Source: Struthio camelus (Eukaryota; Chordata; Aves; Struthioniformes; Struthionidae). Taken from it: a stretch of 64,000 nt of DNA. Below, piece after piece: positions 1 through 17,700 of the stretch. Position 1 is the stretch's first letter, and every line of letters starts with the position of its first letter. The stretch is taken from positions 8,196,501-8,260,500 of the forward strand of contig NC_090981.1 in NCBI RefSeq assembly GCF_040807025.1, read 5' to 3'. The translations under genes and the position numbers were made by a program. The notes beneath the pieces were generated by a model. It worked only from the letters and a program-made list of their open reading frames with translations, did not search any database and was not told the DNA's origin.

Positions 1-794
1 TTTCTGATCTTTCAATTGTGGCTCATCTACACTATCATTCAATTAAGCATTAGCAAAGGAACCACATATCCATTGTGAGCTTACAGGGTATATTAACCTT
101 CACATGTCATAACACTTTGGATGCAAGACAGCAATGTTGCTAGGATTATGTCTAGTCATCTTACCTCCCTCAACCCACACAAAGAGATATAGCTTACACC
201 TAAATTAACCTGAAATTGTCTTTGACATAATGTCAGGGAAAAGACAGAAAACAGCTCTCTAGATTCATAGAGACTACTGGCTTTTTAGAACATAGCCTTA
301 TTTCCTTTTAGTGAAGGAATAGTCTTCACAGGTGTGTTTTTTTTTTTTTTTTAAACATTCTACCCTTTTATAGAAAAACTTAAAAAAAAATTAATCTTAG
401 GAATTCATGGAGATATGTCCACCCTAAACAGTTTTTCATGTCTTCCACACTAATAAACAGCCTATCTAGTAGTTCACTCCAAAAAGTGATGAATGCTGTT
501 TTAATTAAATGAAATAAAATAATTTCTTTATACAGATTGCTCTATTGCTAATGTGTTCAAAAGCTTGATAAGAAGTCCTAAGCTCTATCACCAACAGTCA
601 CTTCATTTCTGAGGGTTTGCAAGAAAGTTGCAATAAGCAACTCACAGACTGATCTCAATACATAGAAACCATTTATGAAGTATGTCCTGGAGGAATTATT
701 GCACAGAAGATACTGACACTTGCTGCTTATGAACACAAAACACTAAGTTATTTATACAACAAAAGCCAAATCTAAAAAGAATAGGAAATAATAC
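1..794 (-). other. HNRNPK: HNRNPK intron, leftmost part
   Basis: AT-rich intron after the KH2-start exon. No exon-like match to the next segment of hnRNP K was found here, so the next exon must lie outside the window. It contains poly-T and poly-A runs near 338 and 380. The miR-7-1 hairpin that mammals carry in a 3' HNRNPK intron would also be outside. Confidence 0.7.
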
Positions 795-6527
<5,733 letters not shown>

Positions 6528-6558
6528 TACCTTTTATTCTTAGGTGGGCAGATAAAAC

Positions 6559-8159
6559 CTGTTGCAGAATAAAAAAAAGCTAGTACGTCTATTGTGAAAA
6601 AGCAAACTGTGCATTGTAGTAAAGGGAAAAAGCAAAAAGAAACATCTGCTTCTAGAACTTACCGGTATTATATATCCTTGCAGAGCAAGACTTAAGCGTT
6701 CTGGGTGGGATCAAAACCCAACAGCCTATTGCTTCAGGAGCCTATGAAAACAGCATACATCAGCTGTGGCTCTGTTTACTTACAGCTCAATTCTCACTAC
6801 AGCAGAAAACCAGGATTTGTCCTGAGCTTTTGCTGCAAAGCTTTTCTTTATAAGAGAGAAAAATGTAACAAAGCCAAACACATCACTAAGAGAAATAGCA
6901 GTCAAGACTGCAAACTTACAGATAAAAAACTACAGTCTGAATTATTCTGGACTACTTAGTTTTCAGGCATTTGCTAGTTTCAAACATTCACATTTACTGA
7001 AAATGATTTTCAGATATTTAAAGCAAGCAGTTATCCAGTTCCTATTACAGCATGTTAAATAAAAAGGAAATCCAAAACATGTATTAAGAGGCACTGTTTC
7101 AATCTGCTCCTATTGCTTAGTTTTAAACAATTTAGACTAAGTCCAATTATGATAATCACCAGCATTAATTTTATAAATTCTGTATCAACTTACTAGCAGA
7201 CATTTTAGCATGCCTCCGTTCAAGCATAACAGCTGAACAAAAGACAAGTTACACACAAGCCACCTGGAAAAATTCTGTTGAAAATACCAGTCTGGTTACA
7301 TATAATCCTCTGCACACATGCACTAAGAACCTCAAAAGCAGCTGAACTTCTTTCTGATTTTGTGAAACAGGCATCTCATTCGTGATCTACTTTTTTAAAA
7401 AAAAAAAAAACACTCATACTCATAAATCACATTATAATTTCAGGCAGAACAAACACTGTTGCACATTATTCTCTTCAAACACACGTTTCTATAGACAGCA
7501 TAGCCAAACAAAGAATGCTAGTCTTCCTCCCCCCCCCATTAATTTTATTGCCTTAAGTTCCTCGGCCTAAACAAATGGTGGACATTCGCTTGCAAATCCA
7601 AAAAGAAAAAATGAGGTACATTTAACTTGTTAATATCCTGTGAACCAACTGTTAATTAACAGTTGCTCTGTTTGTGCAGGCTAACAGCAAGCACTGCCGA
7701 TAGGCATGCACTCTCCTACAGGCAGCTGCTGCTGCTGTGTGACTGCCTTCCCAGCACACGCTGGTATTTCCGGGCACCCAATGTGAGCTAACAGACATGC
7801 ACTGCTTTAAGTGTAGCCAAGTCTCATACAGACATTGCCAAAACGCTATTATTGGGAAGGTGGGGGGGGGGGGTGGAATTTCACAAGGTTCAAATGACTA
7901 GCCCTTTCAGACCACGGTTGCTTTATTTCCGACCCTCCCAAAAAGCTTAGAGCTGCAGAGGAAGAAACGTAATATACTATATCAGGCTTATATCCCCTTC
8001 AAATCCCCCTTAGTCATATGTATTGAAGACGCTCTCCATTAGTTACTGTGCTCTACTGTGTAAATCGAGTTTGTGGGGTTGACTAACGCAATGGTTTTTA
8101 GAAACCCCAAAAGGCTAAAGCGGCCATGGAAGGAGCAACGCAGCACCAGTGCCCACAGA
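6559..8159 (-). other. HNRNPK: HNRNPK first intron (non-coding)
   Basis: AT-rich intron between the 5' UTR exon or exons and the start-codon exon. It contains a 12-G homopolymer at 7862-7873 and no recognisable coding segment. The short open frames here have no family resemblance. Confidence 0.7.
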
Positions 8160-8411
8160 CAGGAGAAAAGGGCAGAGAGATGCCGGCGCGTCCTTTCTTC
8201 CACTCCCTCAGGGGCACAGCGGCCCTCCCCGCCCGTCCGGGCCGCCTCCACCTCCGCAAGCCGCGCCACGGGCCGCCGCTCGGCCCTACCCCTCGCGTGG
8301 CTCCCGGCGCAGCCCCCCGGCGACAGCTGCCCGGCCCGGCGGAGCCCCGCATTCCAGCCCGATGCGGGCGGGGGAAGAAGCGGCGTTACATAACCCGCAG
8401 CCGAGCCTCAC

Positions 8412-8520
8412 CTTCCCGGCGGCAGGAATCAGCAGAAATGGCGGCCGCTATAATGGCGCCTGCCCGCTGTTAGGCGGAGCCGGGAGCGGAAAAGCCACCC
8501 CCACGCGGTCACAAGGAGAT
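8412..8520 (-). other. HNRNPK: Candidate HNRNPK 5' non-coding exon (donor at 8411)
   Basis: On the minus strand the sequence GCCGGGAAG|GTGAGG at 8406-8411 is a strong splice donor inside the CpG island. It is preceded by GCGGCCGCCATTTC, a YY1-type promoter-proximal motif. The upstream border of the exon is not defined by sequence alone; the end given is a guess. It would splice to the acceptor at 6558. Confidence 0.45.
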
Positions 8521-9294
8521 TTACCCCCTCCTCTGCCCAGGGAAACACAAAGGCGGCCGCGACGGCTCTCTCCCGGGAGCCCCAGTGAGACCAGCCGAGC
8601 GGAACGGCTCCACCGCCAAAGGGGCTCTGCCACCGCCGCGATCGCCCCCGAAGGAAGTTGGCCCCGCCGCAGCGCCTCCTGGCTCGGCCTCGCACGCTCG
8701 CCTCCGCACAGGCCACAGTCCAGAGCGCCCTCCCTCCCTTCCTCTGGCCATAATTCCCCACAACTCGCCCCAGGCACAGTTACCAGGGCGGGCGCAAGAA
8801 GGCGGCGACCGCTTCCCCGCCCAACGCGCATAACCGCTAACGCTGCCGGCCTCCGCTGCACCGCCATGCCGCCTGGGTTGCCGAGCCCGCACCAGCGGCG
8901 GGCAGCGACACCCACCACCCTCCCCCCAGTACGGGCGACGCCCCTCCAGCCCGCAAGCTGCCTCAAGACGCTCCGCAATAGCTAAGGAAGCAGCACCCCG
9001 GCCCCTACCCTCTCCACGCAGCAGTGTCCGCACCTACCCGATTTCGTCACCGGCAGGGAAGAACTCGGTCTCGCCACTGTCCCTACAGGAGCCCGCGGCA
9101 GTTCTAGGCCCCGGCGGCAGGGGCCGAACAGGCCCGCCACATCGCCCAACAACACTAAGAGGGGCGTGATAGCAGCTCCGCTTCGCTCGCCCCGGCAGGG
9201 CCAGGGCCAGGCCTAGGCCGCGCCCGCGCGACGTCCCCTCCTTCGCCTCCACCGGCTCTCTCTCTCTCTCCACAGACACACGAACCACACTTAC

Positions 9295-9640
9295 CTGCAC
9301 CCACTACCGACCCCACCGCGTATGAGAAAGAAAGGGAAGCAGCCCCCAGCAACACGCACAGCCACCAGCGCCGCCCAATCATTGGCCAGGCCGCCTCCCC
9401 CCGCGTGGGCCTGCCACGACTCCGTTGGCCGAGGGAGTTGCCCATCAGGGCGGGGGGCGGACGCTCCTTTGCCCCACCCTTCGTGTGGGCAACGGCGAGC
9501 CAGGCCCAGGCGCCGCGAGAAGCGCGATCTGCCTCGCGCCGCCGTAGCCTGGCTGAGTGTGGTTTTTTTTTTTTTTTTAACCTGCTAGGCGGGCGTTGTG
9601 AGGAGAGCGGCAGCGGCAACAGCAAAGGGGAGCGAGAACG
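9295..9640 (-). other. HNRNPK: Candidate HNRNPK alternative first exon (donor at 9294)
   Basis: The minus strand reads GTGCAG|GTAAGT at 9289-9294, a near-consensus donor, at the right side of the CpG island. A non-coding first exon would run from about 9,600-9,640 to 9295. The transcription start is not visible, so the right border is approximate. HNRNPK with alternative 5' UTR exons would fit the presence of two strong donors (this one and 8411). Confidence 0.5.
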
Positions 9641-9950
9641 GTCTCAGTCGTGAGAAGAGAAAATGGTGTCTGCAAAAACTCCGCCTTGCGCTCATCGCCT
9701 AGCGCCGGTGGGTGCAGAGCTCTCGCGAGGCTTAAAAGAGCGCGTTGCTCCGCACCTCTGATTGGCCGTTGGGGCGTGCGGGGTTTTGGGGGACTGTGTG
9801 CAGAGGATACCCCTGCTCGAGGGGGTATCCCACAGCAAGGGGTGGCCGCGCCACGCGAGGGGCGGCTGCCTGCGCACCCAGCGCCCCCGATGGGAAACTG
9901 CATCAGGAAAGGCGGAATATGCTGCCTCTTACTTAACAAGAGGCCCACGG

Positions 9951-10972
9951 GTTTAGACCTATTGATGAGTAAACGTGTTATTTCACCTGGAATAAATTGT
10001 GCAGTTACTTTTTTTTTTTTTTTTTAAACTGGAGGAGCATTTGGGAGAACTTAAAGGAGACTGTTTTTTTCCTAGCTGCAGGTTTTAATGGCAGAAGGCA
10101 AGCCTTGTGTTTCTTAAGTATTCTTATAGTATTTTTTGATGTAGTTCTGTGTAGAAATCGTGCTCCTTGAGGTTTTTTGGCCCTTCATCTTAAGGGTGAT
10201 AAACAGGTTCCAAGCACAGTTATACACCTTAAATGTGCTTAGTCACTTCAAAAGCTAACAACAGGCCAGAGTTTATTAACCACTGATGTTCCTGAGACAA
10301 TTACTGCCAAAATTTCATAGTACTGCAGTCAAAGGCTGGATTTGGTCTCCAGATAACACTGATATTTCAGGCTAGCCTTCTCTTTTCAGTCCCAAAGCTT
10401 TCATCCAGTTAAGGTGTAAAAATTACCTCTGTAGTACTAATGCTTACAGATCCCCACTTGTTTGTATTGTAAATGAAGCCTCCCACTTTATTCATAGCAG
10501 TGCTAATGAGATAGGGCAATGACTTATAAGATCAATTTCTAAAGTAGAGTTACTGTTAACAGCAGCACTCACAGGAACAAAAAAAACCTGTCAAGAGGAG
10601 AAATGTTGTGGGGTTTTTTCATCCCCTCTCTTTCCAACCACAGCAACATGATTTCCCTTATATACTTCCAATCAAATCAACAGAAAAGATGAAGCCACCA
10701 AGAAGGGCTGCTTGTAGAAGTGTCAGTACTTCCCTGATACTCCACGATGAGAAAACTACATAGGCTGTTTATGCTGATCAGAGTTTACTTGTTTAAATGT
10801 TGGAAATGTATGTTTATTTTTAGCATTCCAGTTCTACGGAATTGCTTCTACATTGTCACACTTAGAATGATGGAACTGAATTGATGGCAAATTTCTGTAT
10901 AACGCCAGTGAGATGCATGTAACTTCAGCAATTGTCAGAAGAGTAAATATGTCTTTTTGGGTTTTCTTCTAG
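9951..10972 (+). other. Former RMI1 5' intron
   Basis: Non-coding DNA between the CpG island and the RMI1 coding exon. It ends in a polypyrimidine tract and an AG at 10971-10972, 33 nt before the RMI1 ATG, matching RMI1 architecture (non-coding 5' exons, one coding exon). A clear 5' donor for RMI1 was not identified. Confidence 0.55.
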
Positions 10973-12500
10973 GGAATTCACTTTTTTCTTTTATCTTAAA
11001 AGAAAATGTCTACATCTAACATTGCAGCAAGAGTGGAAACTTGGCTTTCATCCACATGTCACGTTAGAGTTCCTTTGACATGGCTGGAAGCATGTATTAA
11101 TTGGATCCAGGAAGAAAAAAGCAGTAGTAACTTAAGTCAAGCTCAGATTAACAGACAGATATTTGAGCAATGGCTTCTTATAGATCTAAGAGATTTGGAA
11201 TATTCCATTTTGCCTGATTGCATCTTGGATGCCTCCAAAGGAGAATTGTCTAGCTTCTACTCAATACAGATTGATTCTCTAGTTGATGTTAGCCAACCAG
11301 TATATTCCCAGTTGTAGAAGCTAAGAGGAAAAAGTATTGTAAATGAAAAAGTAACAGCCAACACTCAGGCATTCTAAAAGCCCTGGGAAGCAAAGCCTAC
11401 TCGAATGCTGATGCTGCAACTACCTGATGGGGTACATCAAATTCAGGGCATGGAATATCAACCAGTCCCTGTCCTCCATAGTAATCTTCCTCCAGGAACA
11501 AAAAAATCACTGTACAGGGTGATATTGCATATCATCTTGGAGTCCTTTTGCTTAAACCAGAAAATGTAAAATTGTTGGGGAGTGAAGTGGATGCTCTTCT
11601 AGAGGAGCATACTCAGGAAAGAGTCCTTGCTAGATTAATTGGAGAAGCTGAGAACCCTAATCCTGTTGGACGAACTGATCATGAACAAATTGTTCCAAGG
11701 CCTGTAGATGAATTAGGGCAAACTCTAGGCCCTTCAGATGAAGAGCTTTTAGCCAGTCTTGAGGAAAATGATGAATTCACTTTAAATGATGAAACACTTT
11801 TAGAGAGTGGGTATTGCAGTAGAAGCAATAATTTTAGCACAATCTCAGGTTCACTTAGTGGAAGTGTTTTGCAACAAGAATTTGAAAGTCCTTTTCCTCA
11901 TTCAGATGACCAAATTTCACATCCCGTGGAATATGCTGATGACTTTTTAAATGACTTTCCTTTGGAAGGTGATTTGCTTCTGGAAGAAGTGCCACCAGTG
12001 GTCAGGAACAGAAACATAGGTTTAGTTACTGAGAGACTTGCACATATGTCTAGAAGCTCATGCAATTCATCTTCAAATGGCACTTATGAAACAAATGATA
12101 AGAAACAGAGATAAACCTGTAGAAGCTACCAGTAAGCAAAATACTTCTCTTCCAAAAGTATCTACTGGAGTACAAGTAACTCTTCACAGCATAATAGCGT
12201 ACATCAGACCAACAGTTCTGCAGATTTCTCTTTGGATAATACTCCTGAAGAAAGGCACAATGATATAGATCTAGCTGAGAGCAGAAATAAATCTCAGATC
12301 ACTTCTGACAGCAGGCTGCTAAACAGTGAGCCAGTATGTTTCTCAAAAACTGACCCAGAGGCAGATCAGCAGAAGCACGATATACAAATCTTTCCTGGCA
12401 AAGCAGTAGAGACGCATGATCGCAGAATCACAGAATGGTTGAGGTTGGAAGGGACCTCTGGAGATCATCCAGTCCAACCTCCCTGCTCAAGCAGGGTCCT

Positions 12501-15370
12501 CTAGAGCATATTGCCCAGGATCACATCCAGGCAGGTTTTGAATATCTCCAGGGAAGGAGACTCCACTACCTCTCTGGGCAACCTGTGCCAGGGCTCCGTC
12601 ACCCTCACAGGAAAGAAGTTTCTCCTCGTGTTCAGATGGAACTGCCTGTGTTTCAGTTTGTGCCCGTTGCCTCTTGTCCTGTCCCTGGGCACCACTGAGA
12701 AGAGCCTGGCCCCATCCTCTTGACACCCTCCCTTCAGATACTTGTACACATTGATCAGATCCCCCCTCAGTCTTCTCTTCCCCAGGCTGAGCAGTTCCAG
12801 CTCTCTCAGCCTTTCTTCATAGGAGAGATGCTCCAGTCCCCTCAGCATCTTTGTAGCCCTCCACTGGACTCTCTCCAGTAGTGCCATGTCTCTCTTGTAC
12901 TGGGGAGCCCAGCACTGGACACAGGACTCCAGGTGGGGCCTCCCCAGGGCTGAGTAGAGGGGCAGGATCACCTCCCTCCACCTGCTGGCAACACTCTGCC
13001 TAATGCACCCCCAGGATACCCTTGGCCTTCTTGGCCCCAAGGGCACATTGCTGGCTCATGGTCAACTTGTTGTCCACCAGGACTCCCAGGTCCTTCTCTG
13101 CAGAGCTGCTTTCCAGCAGGTCAGCCCCCAGCCTGTACTGCTGCCTGGGGTTATTCCTCCCCAGGTGCAGGACCCTGCACTTGCCTTTGTTGAACTTCAG
13201 GAGGTTCCTCTCCACCCAACTCTCCAGCCTGTCCAGGTCCCTCTGAATGGCAGCACAGCCCTCTGGTGTGTCAGCCACTCCCCCCAGTTTTCTATCATCA
13301 GCAAACTTGCTGAGGGTGCACTCTGTCCCTTCATCCAGGTCATCAATGAATACATTGAACAAGACTGGACCCAGGACTGACCCCTGGGGGACACCACTAG
13401 CTACAGGCCTCCAACTAGACTCCGCACCACTGACCACAACCCTCTGAGCTCTGCCATCCAGCCAGGTCTCAATCCACCTCACTGTCCACTCCTCCAACCC
13501 ACACTTCCTGAGCTTGCCTATGAGGATGTGATGGGAGACAGTGTCAAAAGCCTTGCTGAAGTCCAGGGAGACAACATCCACTGCTCTGCCCTCAGTCTTC
13601 TATGATGGAAGGACTGGCTGGGGAGATATCAGGCTGGTCAAGCATGATTTCCCCTTGGTGAATCCATGCTGACTACTCCTGATCACCTTCTTGTCCTCCA
13701 GATGCTTAGTGATGACCTCCAGGAGGAGCTGTTCCATCACCTTTCCAGGGATGGAGGTGAGGCTGACAGGCCTGTAGTTCCCTGGCTCCTCCTCCTTGCC
13801 CTTTTTGAAGGCTGGAGTGACATAGGCTTCCTTCCAGTCCTCAGGCACCTCTCCTGATCTCCAGGACCTTTCCAAGATGATGGTGAGTGGCCTAGCGATA
13901 ACATCCGCCAGCTCCCTCAGCACTCGTGGGTGCATCCCATCGGGGCCGATGGACTTGTGGGTGTCAAGTTTGGACAAAAGATCTCTAACCCGATCCTCCT
14001 CGACCAAGGGAGAGTCTTCCTTTCTCCAGCCTTCCTCTCTTGTCCCCAGGGCCTGGAATTCCTGAGGGCTGGCCTTAGCAGTAAAGGCTGAAGCAGAGAA
14101 TGCATTCAGCAACTCTGCCTTCTCTGTATCCTTCGTCATCAGGGCACCCACCCCATTCAGCAGCGGGCCCACGTTTTCCCTAGTCTTCCTTTTGCTATTG
14201 ATGTATTTGAAGAAGCCCTTCTTGTTGTCCTTGACATCCCTTGCCAGATTTAATTCTGAATGGGCCTTAGCCTTCCTTGTCGCATCCCTGCAGACTCTGA
14301 CAATGTCCCTATGTTCCTCCCAAGGGGCCTGTCCCCTTTTCCACATTCTGTAGACTTCCTTCTTCTGTTGGAGTTTTGCCAGGAGTTCCTTGCTCATCCA
14401 TGCAGGTCTCCTGCCCACTTTGCTGGACTTCTTACTCAGAGGGATGCACCCATCTTGAGCCTGGAGGAAGCAATGCTTGAATATTAACCAGCTCTCCTGG
14501 ACCCCTCTTCCTTCTAGGGCCCTACCTCATGACATTCCCCTAGGGAGGTCCCTGAAGAGGCCAAAGTCTGCTCTCCTGAAGTCCAGGGATGCGATCCTAC
14601 TTATTGCCCTGCTGCCTCCTTGCAGGATCCAGAACTCCACCAGCTCATGGTCACTGCAGCCAAGGCTGCCCCCAACCTGCACATCTCCAACCAGCCCTTC
14701 TTTGTTTGTTGGTACAAGGTCTAGCAGCACACCTCTCCTTGTTGGCTTCTCCACCACCTGGGTCAAGAAGTTATCCTCAATGCTTTGCAGGAACCTCTTG
14801 GACTGTTTGTGCCTAGCTGTGCTCTCTTCCCAGCAGATGTCAGGGTGGTTCAAGTCTCCCATGAGAACCAGGGCCTGTGATCATGAGGCTACTTCCAGCT
14901 GTCTGTAGAAGGCCTCATTGATGACCTCTTCCTGATCAGGTGGCCTGCAGTAAACCCCCACCACAGTGTCACCCATGTTAGCTTGCCCTTTAATCCTTAC
15001 CCATAGGCTCTCAACTTGCTCTTCATCCACCCCCAGGCAGAGCTCCATACATTCCAGTTGCTCCCTCACATAAAGGGCAACTCCCCCTCCTCGCCTTCCT
15101 GGCTTGTCCTTCCTAAAAAGCACATAGCCATCCCTGACAGCATTCCAGTCAGGTGAGCTATCCCACCATGTCTCTGTAACTGCAACGAGATCATGGCCCT
15201 GCGACTGCACACAGATGTAATTCTTCCTGCTTATTCCCTATGCTGTGTGCATTGGTGTACAGGCACTTCAGAGAGCCAGTCAAGCATGTAAGCTTCTCAG
15301 GAGGGCTGCAAGAGGATCCTCCATAGCCATGTCCCATGCTGTCTCCCCTGGCTGTATGCACTCACAGGAG
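12501..15370 (-). pseudogene. CR1 copy 1 ORF2 remnant (endonuclease and reverse transcriptase)
   Basis: The APE endonuclease is in pieces at 15210-14881 (VAVTETWWDSS) and 14862-14527 (MGDLNHPDICW, GCSDHELVEF, holding catalytic N, D and H positions). The reverse transcriptase runs from 14418 to 13600 ([36 protein letters not shown]) and 13581 to 13000 ([39 protein letters not shown] with the FADD active site). The C-terminal region is at 13046-12501. The RT break near 13,600 is caused by a 30-nt inversion at 13597-13626. Confidence 0.88.
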
Positions 15371-15429
15371 GCATCCTGACTCGAGTGGTGTTTTACTGAC
15401 TACCCTGTCACTATCCCACTCCCCTTCCC

Positions 15430-16582
15430 CCATCTCTCCTAGTTTAAAGCCCTCCTTACCAGGCTGGCCAACCTGTTGGCAAAGATGCACGTGCCCTGCT
15501 TGGTGAGGTGGATCCCATCTCTCCCCATCAGCTATTGATCTTCAAACAGGGTCCCATGGTCATAGAAACCAAAGCCCTGCTGCCAACACCAGTGGCACAG
15601 CCAGTTGTTAACTTGGAAAAACTCATCTACTCCTCCTCCCATCCTTCCCCCTCACTGGCAAGATTGAGGGGAAAACGACCTGGGCTCCCAGACCCTTGAC
15701 CACCATTCCCAGAGCTCTGAAGTCCTGTTTGATGATTTCCAATTTGCCCTTGGTGTCATTAGCACCCACATGGAAGAGCAGCAGAGGGTAGTAGTCTGAT
15801 GCATGGACAAGCCTTGGCAGTCTTTCCATGACATCTCGTATTCAAGCCCCTGGCAGGCAGCAGACCTCTCTAGACAAGAGGTCAGGGCAGCAGATAGGTG
15901 CCTCTGTCCCCTGCAGCAGGGAGTCACCCACAACAATCACTCACTGCTGCTTCCAGGTGTTCCTGCATGGCACAGGGTCTGGCAGGCCAGTTGCCTCCCT
16001 TGGAGCCATGCCCAGCTCCTCCTCAGCTTGGAGGGTGCTGAACTTGTTCCTCAAAGGCAAATCTTGAGGAGGAGCAAGAGCCTTTCTCCTTCTATGAAAA
16101 GTGAGCAGTTTCCAGCCCTCTTCGACAGCGTTATGATGTACCGTTACACACAGCACAGAGCCCTCCAGCAACTCTGCTGCAGTGGGGGGCGGGGACTCCT
16201 GGAGCTGCACAGTCTCTGAGAATACCCTGTCCATCTCCTGCTCATCTTCTCAGATGCTACGCAGCCTACTGACTTCCTCCCATAACTCCTTTACCTGATG
16301 ACACAACTGGTCAACCACAGCACACCTTCCACAGGAGAGCTGTCTGTCAGCCCAGGCCTCACAGAGAGGCCCCAGGCACTCCCTGCAGCCTGACACCTGT
16401 AGAGCTGCCTCTGCTGTCAGAGGGTCTGTCTGGGTTGAAGCCTCAGACACAGCTGATGCAGCAACTCCAGCAGCCACTGGGGAACATGCTCTGCAGCATG
16501 TCATGACCATGCCTGGGGAAGGACACACCACTGTGGAAAATGGAGAGGTACCTTCTTTGCCTTCTGGCACCATTCTGCACAA
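15430..16582 (-). pseudogene. CR1 copy 1 ORF1 remnant (zinc-finger-like and esterase region)
   Basis: Segments in different frames. 16582-16250 has a Cys-rich stretch (CRECLGPLCEAW, then LSCGRCAVVDQLC). 15829-15623 has the SGNH/GDSL-type block LLFHVGANDTKGKLE. About 15,535-15,480 holds the catalytic block DGIHLTKQGT. CR1 ORF1 proteins are RNA-binding proteins with an esterase domain. Frame changes between the segments show it is broken. Confidence 0.8.
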
Positions 16583-17396
16583 ACTGCTGCCTCTGTTTGC
16601 TGCATTCTGGGAGCTGTATTCTAGGCCTGGCTCTTATATAGGCCCCTGCCTAGCAGGGACTCACAAGGGTGCTTAACCCACCCAATCAGGAGCCACCTGA
16701 AACAAAAGCCCCAACTCCCTCTGACCAGGGCAGCCCAGAGAGCTCGTTAGCAGCAGCCCCACCTGGCTAGAGCTTCCCAGGAGAAGTCAAGTCAAGGCCC
16801 CCTGCAGGAGCTCTTGCCCAGCTCTCCCTTCCTGCTAGCAGCAAGCACTGTCTAGTTCCTCAGGGGTCGCCAGAAAGCCTCCTCAACTTCCAACAAGGCC
16901 CACAAAAGGCCCAAGCAGAGCCCAGACACTGCTGTCTGTTTGCTGCGCTCTTGATTGTTGTGCTCATGATCTTGATTTAGATTCTCCACCTTTCACATAC
17001 ATTTCTGTTCTCCTTGCAAAAAACCCAGAAACTGTTACAGTTCTGAAAGTCAGATGTTTTATTGTAACTCTTACTGGAAAGCTCACAAGCAGCAATGGGT
17101 CCTGGGGTATAAAGGCAAAAATTTGTGATGGTTCGGCTTATCTAGAAGTAGATTTTGCTGATGATATTCTGACAAGTTTGATTGGATTTTCAGTGCCTGA
17201 AATGAATATACTGAAAAAAAGATCCTACTTCACATGCAAAGCTTAAGGATGGTTTAGAAAAATGTCAAAGACAATAGATCTCTGTTGTTTGATGACTATA
17301 GAGCTTAATTCTTTTCAGTCTAAAGCCACTGTATTAATTCTACATGATGCTGATGCAAGGCATCTGGAACAATTGAAGAAATGTTTGTATAAATAA

Positions 17397-17700
17397 TGTG
17401 TGAAAACTTGTAGAATGTGGATTAGGAAAAATTTCAGTCAAGATTTCCCCCAGGGGACTGTTGAAAGTTAAATTAAAAGTTCAGTGATACGTCTTTTCTC
17501 TCTCGAGAAAAATAGTGGAAAAATGAGAGGAGGAGATGACTGGCAGGGGGAGGGGGAGGAATTTAGTGGTTTGTTTCTTATGGTGATCATATTTAAATAA
17601 ACTTCAAACATGTTTGACTTGAGAGATTAATGTATCACTTTTATTCTGCAAAATTCTCCGTGTTCTTGACTGGTGATCTGGAGTAGCAGATTTTGTCAGG
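17397..17700 (+). other. RMI1: RMI1 pseudogene 3' UTR remnant
   Basis: Sequence following the former RMI1 stop. An AATAAA hexamer at 17596-17601, about 200 nt past the stop, is a candidate polyadenylation signal. Conservation cannot be judged here. Confidence 0.4.

Larger units (their letters stand above)
8160..9950. promoter_or_regulatory. CpG island, bidirectional HNRNPK/RMI1 promoter
   Basis: GC- and CpG-dense in an otherwise AT-rich window, between the divergent 5' ends of HNRNPK (minus) and RMI1 (plus). Visible elements: a back-to-back CCAAT box CCAATCATTGG near 9376, a further ATTGG at 9762, a TCTCGCGAGG near-match to the TCTCGCGAGA housekeeping promoter palindrome at 9721, and ATGGCGGC-type YY1 motifs around 8438-8455. 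Long open frames across it (for example 8149-8985) come from lack of AT-rich stops and resemble no protein. Because RMI1 is dead, only the HNRNPK direction is under obvious constraint. Confidence 0.85.
12422..16964 (-). mobile_element. CR1 LINE copy 1, full length, inside RMI1
   Basis: A 4.54-kb CR1 retrotransposon on the minus strand. The 3' end (12,422 onward) shows the CR1 hallmark with ATTCTGTGATTCTG-type terminal repeats; the 5' end reaches 16,964. The 7-bp direct repeat CATGATC flanks it (12415-12421 and 16965-16971). Joining across it restores the RMI1 frame (AVETHD then LDLDSPPF), which fixes the borders. It carries remnants of ORF1 (SGNH-type esterase) and ORF2 (APE-type endonuclease and reverse transcriptase), interrupted by frame breaks, so it is not autonomous. 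It is nearly identical to copy 2 over long stretches. Confidence 0.96.
10973..17396 (+). pseudogene. RMI1: RMI1 pseudogene (RecQ-mediated genome instability protein 1), interrupted by a CR1
   Basis: RMI1 is the OB-fold scaffold of the BLM-TOP3A-RMI dissolvasome. The intact gene has one coding exon of about 625 codons; here remnants cover 11,006-12,421 and 16,965-17,396, about 614 codons without the insert. The start [14 protein letters not shown], the TOP3A-binding N-terminus ([38 protein letters not shown]), the OB1 segment and the C-terminal OB2 ([35 protein letters not shown]) are clear. Lesions: TAG at 11315, TAA at 11375, a one-base loss in the A-run 11500-11506, two further frame breaks near 12,105 and 12,160-12,200, a 4.5-kb CR1 at 12,422-16,964, one extra A near 17,217 and one base lost near 17,273. 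The native stop is at 17394. No functional protein is possible. The many independent lesions exclude simple sequencing error. Probably a decayed W gametolog whose Z copy is intact (inference). Confidence 0.95.

Noticed and set aside
1..794. Search for miR-7-1 in HNRNPK introns
   Set aside because: In mammals the hairpin lies in a 3' intron of the gene, which is off the left edge; no miR-7 sequence is seen here.
8149..8985. 278-codon open frame in the CpG island
   Set aside because: Proline/arginine/alanine-rich composition is what GC-rich DNA gives; overlapping frames are open on both strands and no family is recognisable.
12435..16219. Plus-strand open frames across CR1 copy 1
   Set aside because: They are antisense shadows of CR1 ORF1 and ORF2; the same shadows recur over copy 2.
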